From Urophycis tenuis (lineage: Eukaryota > Chordata > Actinopteri > Gadiformes > Phycidae), in NCBI GenBank assembly GCA_036785325.1, contig JAXIVH010000069.1:406822-470821 (forward strand): 64,000 bases of DNA, given 5' to 3'. A program made the translations under genes and the position numbers. The notes beneath the pieces were generated by a model. The model was given only the letters and a program-made list of their open reading frames with translations, had not been told where the DNA came from and ran no database searches. Positions 20,931 to 32,672 of the stretch are shown one piece after another. The stretch's first letter is position 1; every line of letters begins with the position of its first letter.

Positions 20931-21333
20931 AATGTAAATGTAGTACTGTGTAGTGTGCCAGGTGGTTACAGGCAGCCCTTTATGCATTTTGTTAATCCAT
21001 AGTTGTTCGCAAATCTCCTTGTGTGAATGTCAAACTAGCACAAAGCGATTGTTTTCAACAGCACACATAGCTAGGGCCTCAACTTGCCCTGCCATCTCAA
21101 CTAACAATAAAATACTTATCCTAAACAGCCAGATCGAAAATGGACAGTTGGTCTAATTTAAGATCCACATGACAACAGTCATCAATGCTTTCATTTAGCA
21201 GTCAACAATGCCAAACAATACAGTAATAACACCTGACCAATGACACAATGACAAACCAGTATCAAAAGGGCTAGCTTTTACCCATCGGATATCACATTGT
21301 GTGTGTGTGTGTGTGTGTGTGTGGGTTCCTCAC
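20931..21333 (-). other. Sialyltransferase intron
   Basis: No feature except a (GT)n tract at 21297-21323 directly beyond the exon 2 donor. Confidence 0.5.
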
Positions 21334-21624
21334 CGTCAGTGGTCGGGGGTCTTCACTGCTGTACCTATCTCCAATGAACGGCGGCTCGGTGATCATCTCT
21401 GGGGTGGGCCGCACTTGGGGGCCTTGCTTGGCTGTGGTCAGCCTCTCGGCCGCGGTAGGCCCCTTGCTCCGAGCCGCGTTGGTGGGCTGTGTGGGCCCCG
21501 GCCTCCTAGGGTCCCATGACACGGTGGAGGCCTCGGGCCGGGTGTCACGCTGCCCGGGGCTGAGCCAAGGGGGCCCCGAGAGATCTCTGTGCATGCTGGA
21601 AGGTAAAAATACTTTGTCGTTGAG
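21334..21624 (-). CDS. st6galnac1/2: Sialyltransferase exon 2 (stem region)
   Basis: The acceptor is a long C-run plus CAG at 21625-21627; the donor is ACG|GTGAGG. The 291-bp exon is phase 0 at both ends. It encodes LNDKVFLPSSMHRDLSGPPW and a Pro/Thr/Ser/Arg-rich stem ending EPPFIGDRYSSEDPRPLT, without sialylmotifs. This is the flexible Golgi-lumen stem between membrane anchor and catalytic domain; it is poorly conserved in the family. A nearer CAG at 21596 would break the frame, so the C-run acceptor is preferred. Confidence 0.85.
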
Positions 21625-22219
21625 CTGGGGGGGGGGGCAGGATCTGTTCAACAATATAACCTTTAACCCATTGACAGTAATACAGACCACCGACAACAAA
21701 CCTTGTCGCCACTGTGCTGCATCACATGTCCAAAAGAAAGACATGTGTTGCGTGAACCCTCTGACCCTCAACAACACAGCTTCGACAAGACGCGACTAGA
21801 AAACAAACAAATCCACCTCAAGTCCTTTTTGTTGTCATTTTTGACATCTTTGGCATCTTCATGGTGACTACGCACGTACAATTATTATTTTTTTAAGTTG
21901 GCCATCTGGAATCAAACTCGCCACCTTGTCGTTTTACACCGTTGACAGAGGTGCAGCTCCAACTTCAGACAACCATTGTGCACGTGTCCCCTCTGACCCC
22001 AACCCCCCCCCCAACCCCCCCCCCCCCCCACACCCCCTTGTGACTTATCAGCTCTGTCACTCTCAACAGGACGCCAGGCCGGTAAGAGGACCCACAGGAA
22101 GATGTGATTAGGGCACATTAAAGTGTAACTGGACCTGGTTAGTGCCCCGGCCATCATCCGACAACACACGGCAATTACATTCGGCGTAGCAACAGTCAAC
22201 AGCGAGAGAAAGAGAGAGA

Positions 22220-22258
<39 letters not shown>

Positions 22259-22996
22259 ACACACACACAAGAGTGTGTGGAGTGTGTTCCGCGGGACACC
22301 CGGAACACAAGGGGGGCGGCATTCACCGTGTTCCGGTTCACAAGATAAGAGAGCTGGTACTGCAGCGGGGGGGGGGGGGGGGGGGGGGGGTGGGGCTGTG
22401 GCCCAGGATCAGCACTGGCTTATTTGGATCGCCGGGGCATCGGGATTCAGCCATGGGCTGCATTGAGAACGGCGCCTCCTCGCCAAAATGAGAGGCCTCG
22501 GGAGGCACCGTGGGCTCCCAAACTTGTCATTTGCCGTCTGGAAGCAGACGCCGGCGAGACGGCACATCCATCCCCGCGCCGCTGCTGAATTTAGCTTCTG
22601 GCTTCCCTCGCCTCCGAATGGGCCTCCCAATTCAGGGCTAGCGCCTTAGGTGCCACGCAGCCCGCTATAACAAGGCTTGGGCTACACACACACACACAGG
22701 CACACACGCGCACACGAGTGCGAATAGTTGTTTGCCAAACAACCTCCTGGGGATCTTCTGTTTTCGGTCGGCCATGAGTGATTCTGTAGGCTTTGTTAGA
22801 ACCATGGTGACGAAGTCTGATGGGTTTCGAACCCTCAGGGTTTTGTTTTGTTTTTTTCATACAGAAACCAACGTGGAGCAATCACACGCATCACAACTGG
22901 CAATGTACCGGTTCACCTGGTACCTGTTCACATTTTTGCACTCATGCATTTCGGTGTCATAGCATGTCCATGAATCATGAAATAAAAGGGGCTGGT
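21625..22996 (-). other. Sialyltransferase intron 1, 3' part
   Basis: Contains C-runs at about 22003-22029, a (GA)n/(CA)n tract at 22206-22268, a run of 24 G at 22367-22390 and a (CA)n run near 22684-22715. No other gene seen. Confidence 0.6.
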
Positions 22997-23106
22997 TCAC
23001 AAATCAATACCTTTTCAAGTCTCTGATATAATTAAAGATAAATATGGAAGATATTTGATCATCCAGGGACCTTTGCTCTCAGTGAACTTGAATTTAGTAA
23101 ATATTT

Positions 23107-24495
23107 ATGGGCCAAATGCAGATGAACCCAGCTTTTTTACAAATCTACTTCTCATGCTGGCAGTTAGAAACAAGGAAAACTATTGCTTCAATTAAAAACA
23201 ATAATGGGGATACTATAGTAGACCCTACTGAAATAAATAAGGAATTTAGAAAATACTATGAAAATTTATATGAATCTCAAGTAGAATATGACCCGCAGTC
23301 CCAAAATTCATTCCTGGATAAATTGAAATTTCCAACTATTTCTGCCGAACTCGTAGAAGAACTTGAGGCAGACCTAAAAGAAGAGGAAATAGGCACAGCT
23401 ATTGATGGTATGAAAGCAGGAAAGACGGTAGGCCCAGATGTATTACCAATTGATCTGTATAAAAAAATTAAGTCCAAATTACTGAAGCCATTACTAGAAG
23501 TGTTTTTGGAAGCATTTCAAAGTGGTAGCCTACCAAAATCTATGACCGGTGCGGTAATAACACTGTTGCCAAAACCAGGGAAGCCCAACAACAGATGTGA
23601 AAATATGAGACCAATAAGCTTATTAAATTCTGACCTCAAAATTTTGTGCAAAATTCTAGCACGACGGCTTCAAGAAACATTACCTAGTATAATATATAGA
23701 GATCAAAATGGATTTGTTCAAGGACGCCAAGGATTTCATAACATTAGAAGGGTCCTTAATGTTATTCAAGGATTGAGAGACCCCTCAGATAAGGCCCTCC
23801 TATCTTTAGACGCTGAGAAAGCTTTTGATAAGGTGGAGTGGCCTTATCTCTTTAATGTCTTGGAAAGATTTGGATATGGCAATACATTTCTAAAATGGGT
23901 TCAGTTGTTGTATGTAAACCCTACAGCAGAAATATTAACAAATAAAAATATATCAGAACCGATCACAATTAAAAGAGGATGTCGTCAAGGGTGCCCTCTG
24001 TCTCCGCTGTTATTCACTTTAGCGATTGAGCCTTTAGCAATAGCTGTACGATCAAATACTGAAATAGCTGGAATAATAATTGGTCAAACAGAGCATAGAC
24101 TAGCGTTGTATGCGGATGACATTATTCTGTTTGTCTCACAACTGTGTAGATCTATTCCTGTATTGCTGGAGTTAATAAAAACATTTGGTGGCATCTCAGG
24201 ATACACAATTAACAACTCCAAGTCCTCAATTTTATTACTTGACGAGAGAGAGAAAGAAAATCCACTTAGAGAAGCTTCCCAATTCAAAGTGGTGGATCAG
24301 TTTACATATTTGGGAATAAAAATTAGGTCCAAATTAGCTCCAATTGTAAAATTCAATTATGAATCATTGACTGAGGAAATAACAGAGTCAATTAATAGAT
24401 GGACGTCCCTGCCCTTATCCTTGATTGGTAGAATCAACATTATATTGGTAGAATCAACATTATACATTATAAAAATGTATAAAAAAACATTATAA
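23107..24495 (+). pseudogene. L1/Tx1-like reverse transcriptase, partial
   Basis: RT motifs in order: IDGMKAGKTVGPDVLPIDLY (finger), AVITLLPKPGKPNNRCENMR with PISLLN, NGFVQGRQGFHNIRR, SLDAEKAFDKVEWPYLF (motif A Asp), GCRQGCPLSPLLFTLAIEPL (motif B), ALYADDIILFV (motif C catalytic Asp pair) and YLGIKI. The layout is that of L1/Tx1-clade LINEs. Only about 460 of an expected 1200 or more residues remain open. The N-terminus is an out-of-frame join to endonuclease sequence near 23155, and a 20-bp tandem duplication at 24425-24464 precedes the stop. The protein would copy element RNA at nicked target DNA; this copy is dead. Confidence 0.85.
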
Positions 24496-25016
24496 AAATG
24501 AACATACTCCCTAAGATAGGGAGAACATTCCGATGTCTCCACCTGATGGTTTCTTAAAGGAAATTAATAAGCTATTTTCTGGTTTCATTTGGCAAAACAA
24601 CAGAGCTAGAATTTGACTATCCCTGTTACACCTAACACATAGTAATGGAGGTTTAAAATGTCCAAATATAACATGGTATTATTGGGCAGTACAGATAAGG
24701 TCTATTACATTTTATTTTGCAACAAGGGATGTTCCACAATGGAAAGAAATGGAAGAGGAATGTTTGCGTTTGCCGCTACCCCTGTATTTTTACTCTGATA
24801 CAGTGCCAAATTTGATAAAACAAACTACTAATCCGATTGTCAAAAATATGCTAAGAGTATGGTTTGAAGTACAAAAAATTACTAAAGAAACTAGTCGAAT
24901 ATCTCAGTACACTCCTATTTGAGGAAATCAGTGTTTTATACCAGGAAGAGCTGACGCTGTATTTAGAAAATGGGCATCAAAAGGACTAGGAGACAGTCTT
25001 TTGCGTTTATACTGTA
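24496..25016 (+). pseudogene. L1/Tx1-like ORF2, decayed middle part
   Basis: Continues the LINE coding sequence in shifting frames (for example LISYFLVSFG-like and FIPGRADAVFRKWASKGLGD), with several stops. No independent gene. Confidence 0.6.
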
Positions 25017-25379
25017 GATTTGGATGTGCAGTCGCAATTCTCCTGATATCAATGGATTTGTTGTTTTATGTGTGAATGCAGGTACGTTGGTTATACTGTT
25101 AATGAATCAATGTTTGTTGTGTGGTCAATTGATGTTCTATGGAAAACAAAAAAAACTATACGATCACAAGGTGTAAAATGCCCACTCTTCTGTTTGTCAT
25201 TTTATCTTGCATGTGTTTGCGTTAGTTTAAGGTTTAACAAGCTATGCATTCTTGTATCTGTATTTAAGAATAGCATAGGTAATGCTAGCGCAGTCAGAAC
25301 TTTAGTCTACTGGAGATTTGGATGTGCAGTCGCAATTCGCCTGATATCAATGGATTTGTTGTTTTATGTGTGAATGCAG
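25017..25379 (+). repeat. 65-bp direct repeats 298 bp apart inside the LINE
   Basis: GATTTGGATGTGCAGTCGCA and the following 45 bases occur at 25017-25081 and 25315-25379 with one mismatch. The enclosed 233 bp has no recognised content. 25385-25475 has an AATAAA and an LTR-like look, so a solo or partial LTR is possible. Confidence 0.7.
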
Positions 25380-25520
25380 AGGGCAATAAAAACACCAAGA
25401 AGAATTCCCGTGTTGAGCCATTTTCAATCATCACAACTGACGCCTGAATAGAAGAGGCGTCACACAGACCTCCAATTTCTGATTTGGAAAAAATTGTGTC
25501 TAAGGACAGTTTAAGTAATA

Positions 25521-25806
25521 ATATTAATAATTATTGGGACCTTGTGGTCTTTATTTGTCATTCCCATGTGACATGGGAACGAAATTCGTTCTCTGCATTT
25601 GACCCATCCTACTGTACATAGGAGCAGTGGGCTGCTATGATCAGCGCCCGGGGAGCAAGTTGGGGTTCAGGGTTCAGTGTCTTGCTCAAGGACACTTCGA
25701 CATGCAGACAGTTTTTGGAAGTGGGGATCACAGGGATCGAACCCCCAACCCTACGGTTAGTGGACGACCACTAACCACCCGCTCTACCCACTGAGCTACA
25801 GCCGCC
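25521..25806 (-). mobile_element. Inverted V-type SINE nested in the LINE
   Basis: Reverse-oriented copy of the SINE at 10141-10427, with the same A and B boxes, core and ATT-rich tail, over 90% alike by eye. Its 5' end abuts the 15-bp inverted repeat at 25807-25840. Confidence 0.85.
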
Positions 25807-25840
25807 CTCTGCTATAGCACCTAAAGGTGCTATAGCAGAG

Positions 25841-26489
25841 TTGTATAACTATTTGTTATCAAATTCGGTTGAAAATGCAAATCATAAACGAGAAGCATGG
25901 AGGGAAGATCTAGGCACAGATATATCACTAAGGGACTGGCAATCTATATGTACTAAGGCTCATACCCAATCAATCAACACTCGATTTAGACTATTGCAGT
26001 ATAAGTGGTTGATGAGAGTTTATATTACGCCAGTTAAATTAAATAAATACAATAAGAATATCCCAGATGTGTGTACAAAATGTACTGAGGTGAAGGGGAC
26101 ATTATTTCATTGTGTATGGCAATGTAGCAAGATAAAATCTTTTTGGGAGGAGCTTAAAACAGCAATAGAAAAAATGATTTAAAAAAATATTCCAATGGAT
26201 CCTGCATTTTTTGTCTTAGGACTTTACCCAAAAGGTCACAAATATAATAAAAGTGAACAAATATTAATAGATGTGTTTGTTGCACGCCAAAAGATCCATT
26301 GCAATGTTTTGGAAAAAGATCAGCAGACCAAATGTTACGTATTGGGTGAAACAAATGCTGACAACTTTTCCTTTGGAGAGAGTGACATATATACGAAAAG
26401 GAAGACAGGATATGTTTGAGAAGATATGGGAACCGTTCAAGGTGTTTGTTAATGGTGTTGATCAGACAATTGACAATGAAGAGGCATAA
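25841..26489 (+). pseudogene. C-terminal part of the LINE ORF2
   Basis: After the SINE the LINE protein resumes: WREDLGTDISLRDWQSICTK, then VYITPVKLNKYNKNIPDVCT and KCTEVKGTLFHCVWQCSKIK. This is the conserved Tx1/L1 C-terminal zinc-binding-like segment (C-x2-C ... H-x3-C). The remainder runs in two frames to about 26489, ending FVNGVDQTIDNEEA. Confidence 0.75.
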
Positions 26490-26694
26490 GTAGTTGGTTA
26501 TGTAAACCTTGTAACAGACTTAATAAGTTCAATACCCGCAATTATAGGAAGACAGTAAATTATGTACAAATGTTTTGTGGCTGAGAAGTGGATGTTTGTG
26601 ATATTTGTGATGTGTATGTGTATTGTTCGTTTGTAATGTGGTTTTGTAATGTAAGAAAATGTCAATAAATATATTGTAGTTAAAAGGGGCTGGT

Positions 26695-27140
26695 ATTTGG
26701 ATCACTCTGAATACCACGTCGACAGGCGACAGGCCCGTTGACGTTGAGGTTTTCAATTGACCCGACACGTTAACCTGCGCGTGTTGCGCTCATCTGTTTG
26801 TTGACGTTTCCAAATGCCTTGCAGTTGCATAATACAGGCGGGCTTTCATAAACACAGACGTAAATGCGTCGTTAGTATGAAAAAAACTTTGACCTTGACT
26901 TTAACTGTGTCGGGTTTGGACAAAAAAAAAAAAAAAAGCTTGATGCCTGTCAGGCTCGGGTCGGGTTCGGTTACTGTTCTGTCGGGACGCGGGCCGGGCT
27001 TGGACAGAAAACTCCGGCCCGATTCCGCACCCTAGTGTGTGCGTGCGGGGTAGCTTAATCCACACTTGCCTGTTTGGTCCCGACCCTTTGGCTGTGCGCT
27101 GCAATCCCGCCAGGGGGGCGTGGCTCCAGGGAATCCAAAC
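26695..27140 (-). other. Sialyltransferase intron 1, 5' part
   Basis: A decayed repeat with CGGGTCGGGTTCGG and a terminal GATTCCGCACCCTAG, like the end of a hAT-type element, but no partner end was found. Otherwise empty. Confidence 0.4.
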
Positions 27141-27224
27141 CTGCAAGTTCATGCACAGGATGCAGAGGAAGAGCAGGCTGCCGATCGCCGCCATGCAGAA
27201 GGCCGTGCGCATCTGGAGCGCCAT
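27141..27224 (-). CDS. st6galnac1/2: Sialyltransferase exon 1 (start, membrane anchor); gene overview
   Basis: Start ATG at 27222-27224. The exon encodes MALQMRTAFCMAAIGSLLFL and CILCMNLQ: a six-residue cytosolic tip and one hydrophobic signal-anchor, as in type II Golgi enzymes; donor CAG|GTTTGG. Nine exons sum to 1314 bp (437 residues plus stop) with every phase compatible. Motifs L, S, III and VS are all present, so the gene looks intact. The family transfers sialic acid from CMP-sialic acid in alpha-2,6 linkage to GalNAc of O-glycans. Length lies between human ST6GALNAC2 and the long-stemmed ST6GALNAC1, so I leave the paralogue open. About 16.5 kb of span is mostly transposon-filled introns. 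Confidence 0.88.
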
Positions 27225-27547
27225 GGCCCACGCCTGGCCCTCAGCACACTGAGCCGCGCCGCTAGGCAGATGTCCCGGGACGGACTAGTGGCCGAGGTCG
27301 TGAACGCCACCCGCGGGCACCCTGCCTCCTCCCTGGGCGCATGAGGGGCGGTCGAGAGTGGGTGAAGGGTGGCGTGCAGTGAGGGGGAGGAGGAGGAGGA
27401 GAGGAGGAAGAGGACACAGGGGTGCCCGCATGAGACAATGTTCTCCCAGGAACAGTCCCAGAGAGAAGGGGGGGGGGTCCAACTGGGAGGCTGTGAATGG
27501 AGGACTTAATTAGACCACTACAGGCTCTGGACTCCACTCAACACTCC

Positions 27548-27665
<118 letters not shown>

Positions 27666-29157
27666 CAAGGTGGAGGAAGAACAGAGGGGAACAAGGGGTA
27701 TGAATAGGCTTGACATTATCTTTCATTGTCAGCAGAGTGCCAATAATCTCCTTTTAATTAAGCTTCCTGGACCACCAAGACAAGGGCAACTCATTCGTGT
27801 ACATTCGTTGTTTCTCGTGTTTTTCGTTGTTTTTTATGTCAAACGCTGACAAAAAAAACACTAAAATTTCACAGACCTATAATCCTATGCTTAACTCAGT
27901 GGCTATAGTGCCTTGGACTTTCCGTTGGACTCGCAACCATTGTCCAACCAGTAAAAGTTATAGGCTATTGGGTCAAAGACACAGCAAACGTGGCCTGCGG
28001 AATGAAATCCTGTTAACGCAACGAGAAAGGCGTCGCCTGTTCAGCCAAATGTCTCCGATTAGGGTCGGAAACAAACAGACCCCCCCGGATAATAACACAT
28101 TTATACTTCTTTTTTTCTTTTTCTTTTAAAGAGCCCTATAGATATATTGTGTTTCGAGTGTCTTGCTTATATGGACGGAAGGGGTCGGTGAGAACGTCTT
28201 GCGGCTTGCGACACAAGCTGAGCGTCTCTTGATAACGGACATAAAGAGGGCCAGGGGAGGGACGCCGTTGCTTTCTACCTCTAAAAAAAAAAACCCTCAG
28301 CATGTTGAAGAAATACTAAACACGAAACGTAAGAGTAGGGAAATCATGATGTAGCCTACATATTCAGTTCATGACTGCAGTTACAAGTTGCGGACCTTTT
28401 TTTTGGTGATCTATTCTTCTGGTTTGGAAAGTGTAAAGTTCTAGGCTTTTACTCTTCTTTCTCCGCACCATTGGACTGGACTACTATTATGTGGAGAGAG
28501 AGAAAAAAATCGCCCTCACCGGTTCAGAGATCTTCAGTTTGGTGATAGTTGTTCCTTCCTTTTGTGACCGTTATAGCGGAGACTTCGCTCCCCCAAGTTA
28601 GAAGCCATTGTGTGTGTGCGTCATTTCATCTGGCTTGGGGAGTATAGTCGACTCTGACACACTCACACGGCGTTGGGCGGTGCCATTGGTGAAGTGAGCA
28701 ACAGCTGCTGCCAATAGGCCGTCCCCTCTCACAACCCCGAGCTGGAGGTAGCGGACTGGGGCGAACTCGCTCGCAACGCTCAGGGCAAATGTCGCCGTGA
28801 AGTTGACATTTATTTCATGTCACGACCACGCCGCGCTGCGCGTCATTCGAAAAAAACTAAAGTATAGCGACACACAAGAGTGCCAAACAACGTACCAAAC
28901 AGCGTTTGTGCCCACACGGATGCAATCGCGGGCGCGCAGCCGCGCACACCACACACGAGGAGCTGTCAGATGACAAGCAACGACATGCAGCAGGCGCGCG
29001 TTTCCCCTCTTTTCTATGTAGTCTATGCTCGCATGTGGGCTATCAACGTTTCAACTCCTCCCCCCCCCCCCCCCCCCCAGGTCTCTGTGTATTATTATGC
29101 ATTCTTCTGTCAGCCCGGGTGGCTTGGGCCTCTAGGTATGCTTTCTTATGTTGAGTT

Positions 29158-29161
29158 TTAA

Positions 29162-29249
<88 letters not shown>

Positions 29250-29251
29250 AA
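29158..29251. repeat. (AAAG)n microsatellite
   Basis: About 23 uninterrupted tetranucleotide units. Confidence 0.98.
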
Positions 29252-30198
29252 AGGCTACCCTCAAATAAAAGGAAACATATGTGACTGTTGCATTTCAATA
29301 GGGGCACGCGAGAAAGCGAGCGAATAAATGCTAAAAGCCTGGATAAAGTAGGTCAAATGTACTCTATTCCAAACGGGACGTCGCCTTATAAAGGACACCA
29401 AAGAACTGGAAAATGTCAGCTCATAGGATGAATCTCAACAACTCAACCCCAACCCCTTTTAGTTCATATAGTTGTCAAAACGCATATTTATCAGCCAGCG
29501 ATTTGAAAATTATGGTCTGGTATTGTGTCAGGCATTCATTTAAAAATGATATAATGTCGGTAAATAGGCTTAACCCAATATAATTACTCTTATTTTATAA
29601 TAAGGCTTTGATGATATGGTTTCCAATGAGAATAGGCTCGCCTACAGCCAACTCCTGCAACCCATGATGAGTGATGATGGCATGACGTTCTGGCAGAACC
29701 GGATTGGAAACTTAAACCAACAGGATGGAATTCACCCGCTTGTGCGACAACAATGAACGCCATCGTCTTCAAGCGTTTCATTCTTTTATCTCTTCTCACT
29801 GGAAAAATAAATAACTTTTCCACAGCTTCCACACAGAACGTCCAGTCATGAAATATGCAAACGCAAAACCATAAAAGTAAACAGATGCGCAGAGGAGAGC
29901 AATGGCATTGACATCATAAAATGGTCATAAACGTGTGCGGACGCTCGAGTAGAGCCGCACTAAGACTCCGCACGGTCTGTCTATTGAGGGCGTGTTGTCG
30001 TTCCGAGGCTTTTTGTGTGTAATGACTTCCATCACGTCGCTTTTTCACCGGACACACCTCCGCATAGCGGGTCTCTCTCTGAAAAGTGAATGACTTCAGT
30101 TGTGTTCAGTTCGACTTTTCTTAACACGGTAAACGTATTGCCAATTGTCTCGGCAACTTTAAATGCACGCACAGAACATAAGTCTTTCTATTAAGAAA

Positions 30199-30200
<2 letters not shown>

Positions 30201-30251
<51 letters not shown>

Positions 30252-30271
30252 GGGGGTGGGGGGGGGGGGGG
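30201..30271. repeat. (GT)n followed by G-run
   Basis: About 24 GT units, then GGGGGGTGGGG and a G-run. Confidence 0.97.
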
Positions 30272-30559
30272 GTGCATTTCCGAAATTACAGACAGACAGA
30301 CCCTCGTGGGCATGTCTGGTGCCCGCATGCGCGAGGAATGTCACCCCCCCCCCCCCCAGCCAGGGGTCGTGAGCCGGCTCGTGTGAACACTAGCGGGACC
30401 TGGAAACATGAGACGGGGAAGAATGGCCCGCGGGCCTCCCGAGTCGCCTCGTCGCCTCGTCGCCGTGACTCGGCGGATTGTTTAACTCACCCGCCGTGAA
30501 CTCACGGTGGGTAAGTTCAGTTAGGCCTACTTAGTTCAGTTACAGTTACTGACGCAGGA

Positions 30560-30962
30560 GAGTAACTGTTGGTAGAGCTAGAATAGAATAGAATATAATA
30601 GAATAGAAATAATTTATTGATCCCAAGCTGGGAAATTAGCAGCAGCATTGCAATACAAAGAATCAAAGAATGAATGCAATGTAGAAAATAAAAAAATGTA
30701 TGTATGTATAAAAATATATAATAAAAAAAAATTATAAATAAAAATAAGAATAAAAATAAAAATAATTTTAGTGCAAGATATAGAACAATTGTACTGAAAT
30801 ATAAGGTGCTTGGAGACTTGTTATAACCAGAGTTATTGGACAGTGTGATGCCATGTGGCAGGAAGGATTTCCTATATCTGTCCCTACGACAGCGGAGCTG
30901 GAGCAGCCTGGGAGAGAAGGTGCTCCGCTGTCTGACCACTGTTTGATGGAGAGGGTGCTGAT
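30560..30962 (-). mobile_element. LINE 3' end, reverse orientation
   Basis: On the - strand it reads the last codons of a LINE ORF and a 3' UTR ending in ATCAATAAATTATTTCTATT with ATTCT-type terminal repeats (30560-30610). Non-coding remnant of the CR1/L2/Rex1 type; family uncertain. Confidence 0.55.
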
Positions 30963-31104
30963 CATTGTCAAAACGCTAAGCTTAAGCTAACTCATACAGT
31001 TAGTAGTCACTCTCTGCTGTGGTTGCTATTGGTATTGGTGTCGTTTTTGTTTGATGAATAGGACTGCACGAGCCCACTCAAGCTTTGACCAAGTACGTTT
31101 CGGC

Positions 31105-31515
31105 CTAGGGATGCACCGATGCCGATACCAGTATCGGGTATCGGGCCGATACTTCATTGAAATACTCATACTCGTATTAGCTTTTTAATTGCCAATACCA
31201 CGCACCGATACCACTATGTCAGTAGCCTACATCAAACTGGTCGCATGCGGAGATGAGTTGTCCTACCTAACTTCAATTTCTAGGGGGAGGTAATGATCCG
31301 AAACTGGATCATTAGGAGTAAGGAGTAAGGCAGAGTGTAAGATCTGTAATGCTACGGTGTCGAGAGGCGGAAAGGAAAGTACTTCCTTTAATACAAGCAA
31401 TCTGATAAAACATCTTAAGACGCACCATAGTGCTAAGTACACAGAGTTCACTAATGCTAGCGGCGCAACACCGAAGCAGCCAACCTTAACTGACGTCTTG
31501 AGGGTGACCACCTGC
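31105..31515 (+). mobile_element. hAT 5' end with BED-finger fragment
   Basis: Starts AGGGATGCACCGATGCCGAT, a common teleost hAT terminus. Around 31330-31500 the + strand reads CKICNATVSRGGKESTSFNT, then SNLIKHLKTHHSAKY, a BED zinc finger (C-x2-C, H-x4-H), and QPTLTDVL. Cut off at about 31515 by a LINE; the right end was not found. Confidence 0.7.
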
Positions 31516-31524
31516 TAATAAGCC

Positions 31525-32633
31525 CAAGGGGGGCTAATTAGCAGCTCTATACCCTTGGCGCGGTACTCGAGGGTGCATGTGCTTTGTGGACTTGGAGAAG
31601 GCGTTCGATCGTGTCCCTCGGGGAGCCCTGTGGGGGGTGCTCCGGGAGTATGGGGTACCGGGCCCGCTGTTACGGGCCATCGGGTCCCTGTACTCCCGGT
31701 GCCAGAGCTTGGTCCGCATTGCCGGCAGTAAGTCGAGCCTGTTTCCGGTGAGAGTTGGCCTCCGCCAGGGCTGCCCTTTGTCACCGATTCTGTTCACAAC
31801 TTTTATGGACAGAATTTCTAGGCGCAGCCAGGGCGTTGAGGGGTTACGGTTCGCTGGCCTCAGGATTGCGTCACTGCTTTTTGCAGATGATCTTGTCCTG
31901 TTGCCTTCATCGGGCCGTGACCTTCAGCTCTCACTGGAGCGGTTCGCAGCCGAATGTGAAGCGGCTGGGATGAGGATCAGCACCTCCAAATCCGAGGCCA
32001 TGGTTCTCGGCCGGAAAAGGGTGGAGTGCACTCTCCGGGTCGGGGAGGAGATTCTGCCTCAAGTGGAGGAGTTCAAGTATCTCGGGGTCTTGTTCACGAG
32101 TGAGGGGAGGATGGAGCGGGAGATTGACCGACGGATCGGTGCGGCGTCGGCAGTGATGCGGGCTCTGCACCGGTCCGTCATGGTGAAGAAGGAGCTGAGC
32201 CTAAAGGCGAAGCTCTCGATTTACCGGTCAATCTACGTTCCTACCCTCACCTATGGTCACGAGCTGTGGGTAGTGACCGAAAGAACGAGATCGCGAATAC
32301 AAGCGGCCGAAATGAGTTTCCTCCGCAGGGTGTCCGGGCTCTCCCTTAGAGATAGGGTGAGAAGCTCGGTCATCCGGGAGGGGCTCAGAGTAGAACCGCT
32401 GCTCCTCCGCATCGAGAGGAGCCAGTTGCGGTGGCTCGGGCATCTAGTGAGGATGCCTCCTGGACGCCTCCCTGGGGAGGTGTTACTATGTCTCTCGACT
32501 GGCCTGGGAACGCCTCGGGATCCCCACAGAAGAGCTGGACGAAGTGGCTGGGGAGAGGGAAGTCTGGGCTTCTCTCCTCAGGCTGCTGCCCCCGCGACCC
32601 GACCCCGGATAAGCGGAGGACATGGATGGATGG

Positions 32634-32641
<8 letters not shown>
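31525..32641 (+). pseudogene. RTE/Rex3-type LINE reverse transcriptase, 5'-truncated
   Basis: Opens in the RT palm: MCFVDLEKAFDRVPRGALWG (motif A), VRVGLRQGCPLSPILFTTFM (motif B), SLLFADDLVLLPSS (motif C, FADD), TSKSEAMVLGR, EFKYLGVLFTSEGRMEREID. The C-terminal segment has SIYVPTLTYGHELWVVTERT and LLRIERSQLRWLGHLVRMPP. The 3' end is the GGATGGATGG-type tail followed by (AAT)n. The end of the frame has slipped: after MPPGRLPGEV the expected family sequence is lost. The assignment to RTE/Rex3 rests on tail and motif style, not a search. Confidence 0.75.

Positions 32642-32672
<31 letters not shown>
32636..32672. repeat. (AAT)n shared by two converging LINE tails
   Basis: About 12 AAT units between the 3' end of the + strand RTE-like LINE and the 3' end of the - strand jockey-type LINE. 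Confidence 0.9.

Larger units (their letters stand above)
22997..26680 (+). mobile_element. L1/Tx1-type LINE with 14-bp target duplication and nested insertions
   Basis: TAAAAGGGGCTGGT stands on both sides (22983-22996 and 26681-26694), so the whole stretch entered as one LINE insertion. It begins 5'-truncated inside the endonuclease (VNIYGPNADEPSFFTNLL). It then jumps to the RT through an internal deletion and ends after CAATAAATATATTG. Nested inside are a 65-bp direct-repeat structure (25017-25379) and an inverted SINE (25521-25806). Confidence 0.88.

Noticed and set aside
21334..21595. Exon 2 starting at the CAG before CATGCACAG
   Set aside because: That start gives a stop after 16 codons in the phase set by exon 1; the C-run acceptor at 21625 keeps all phases.
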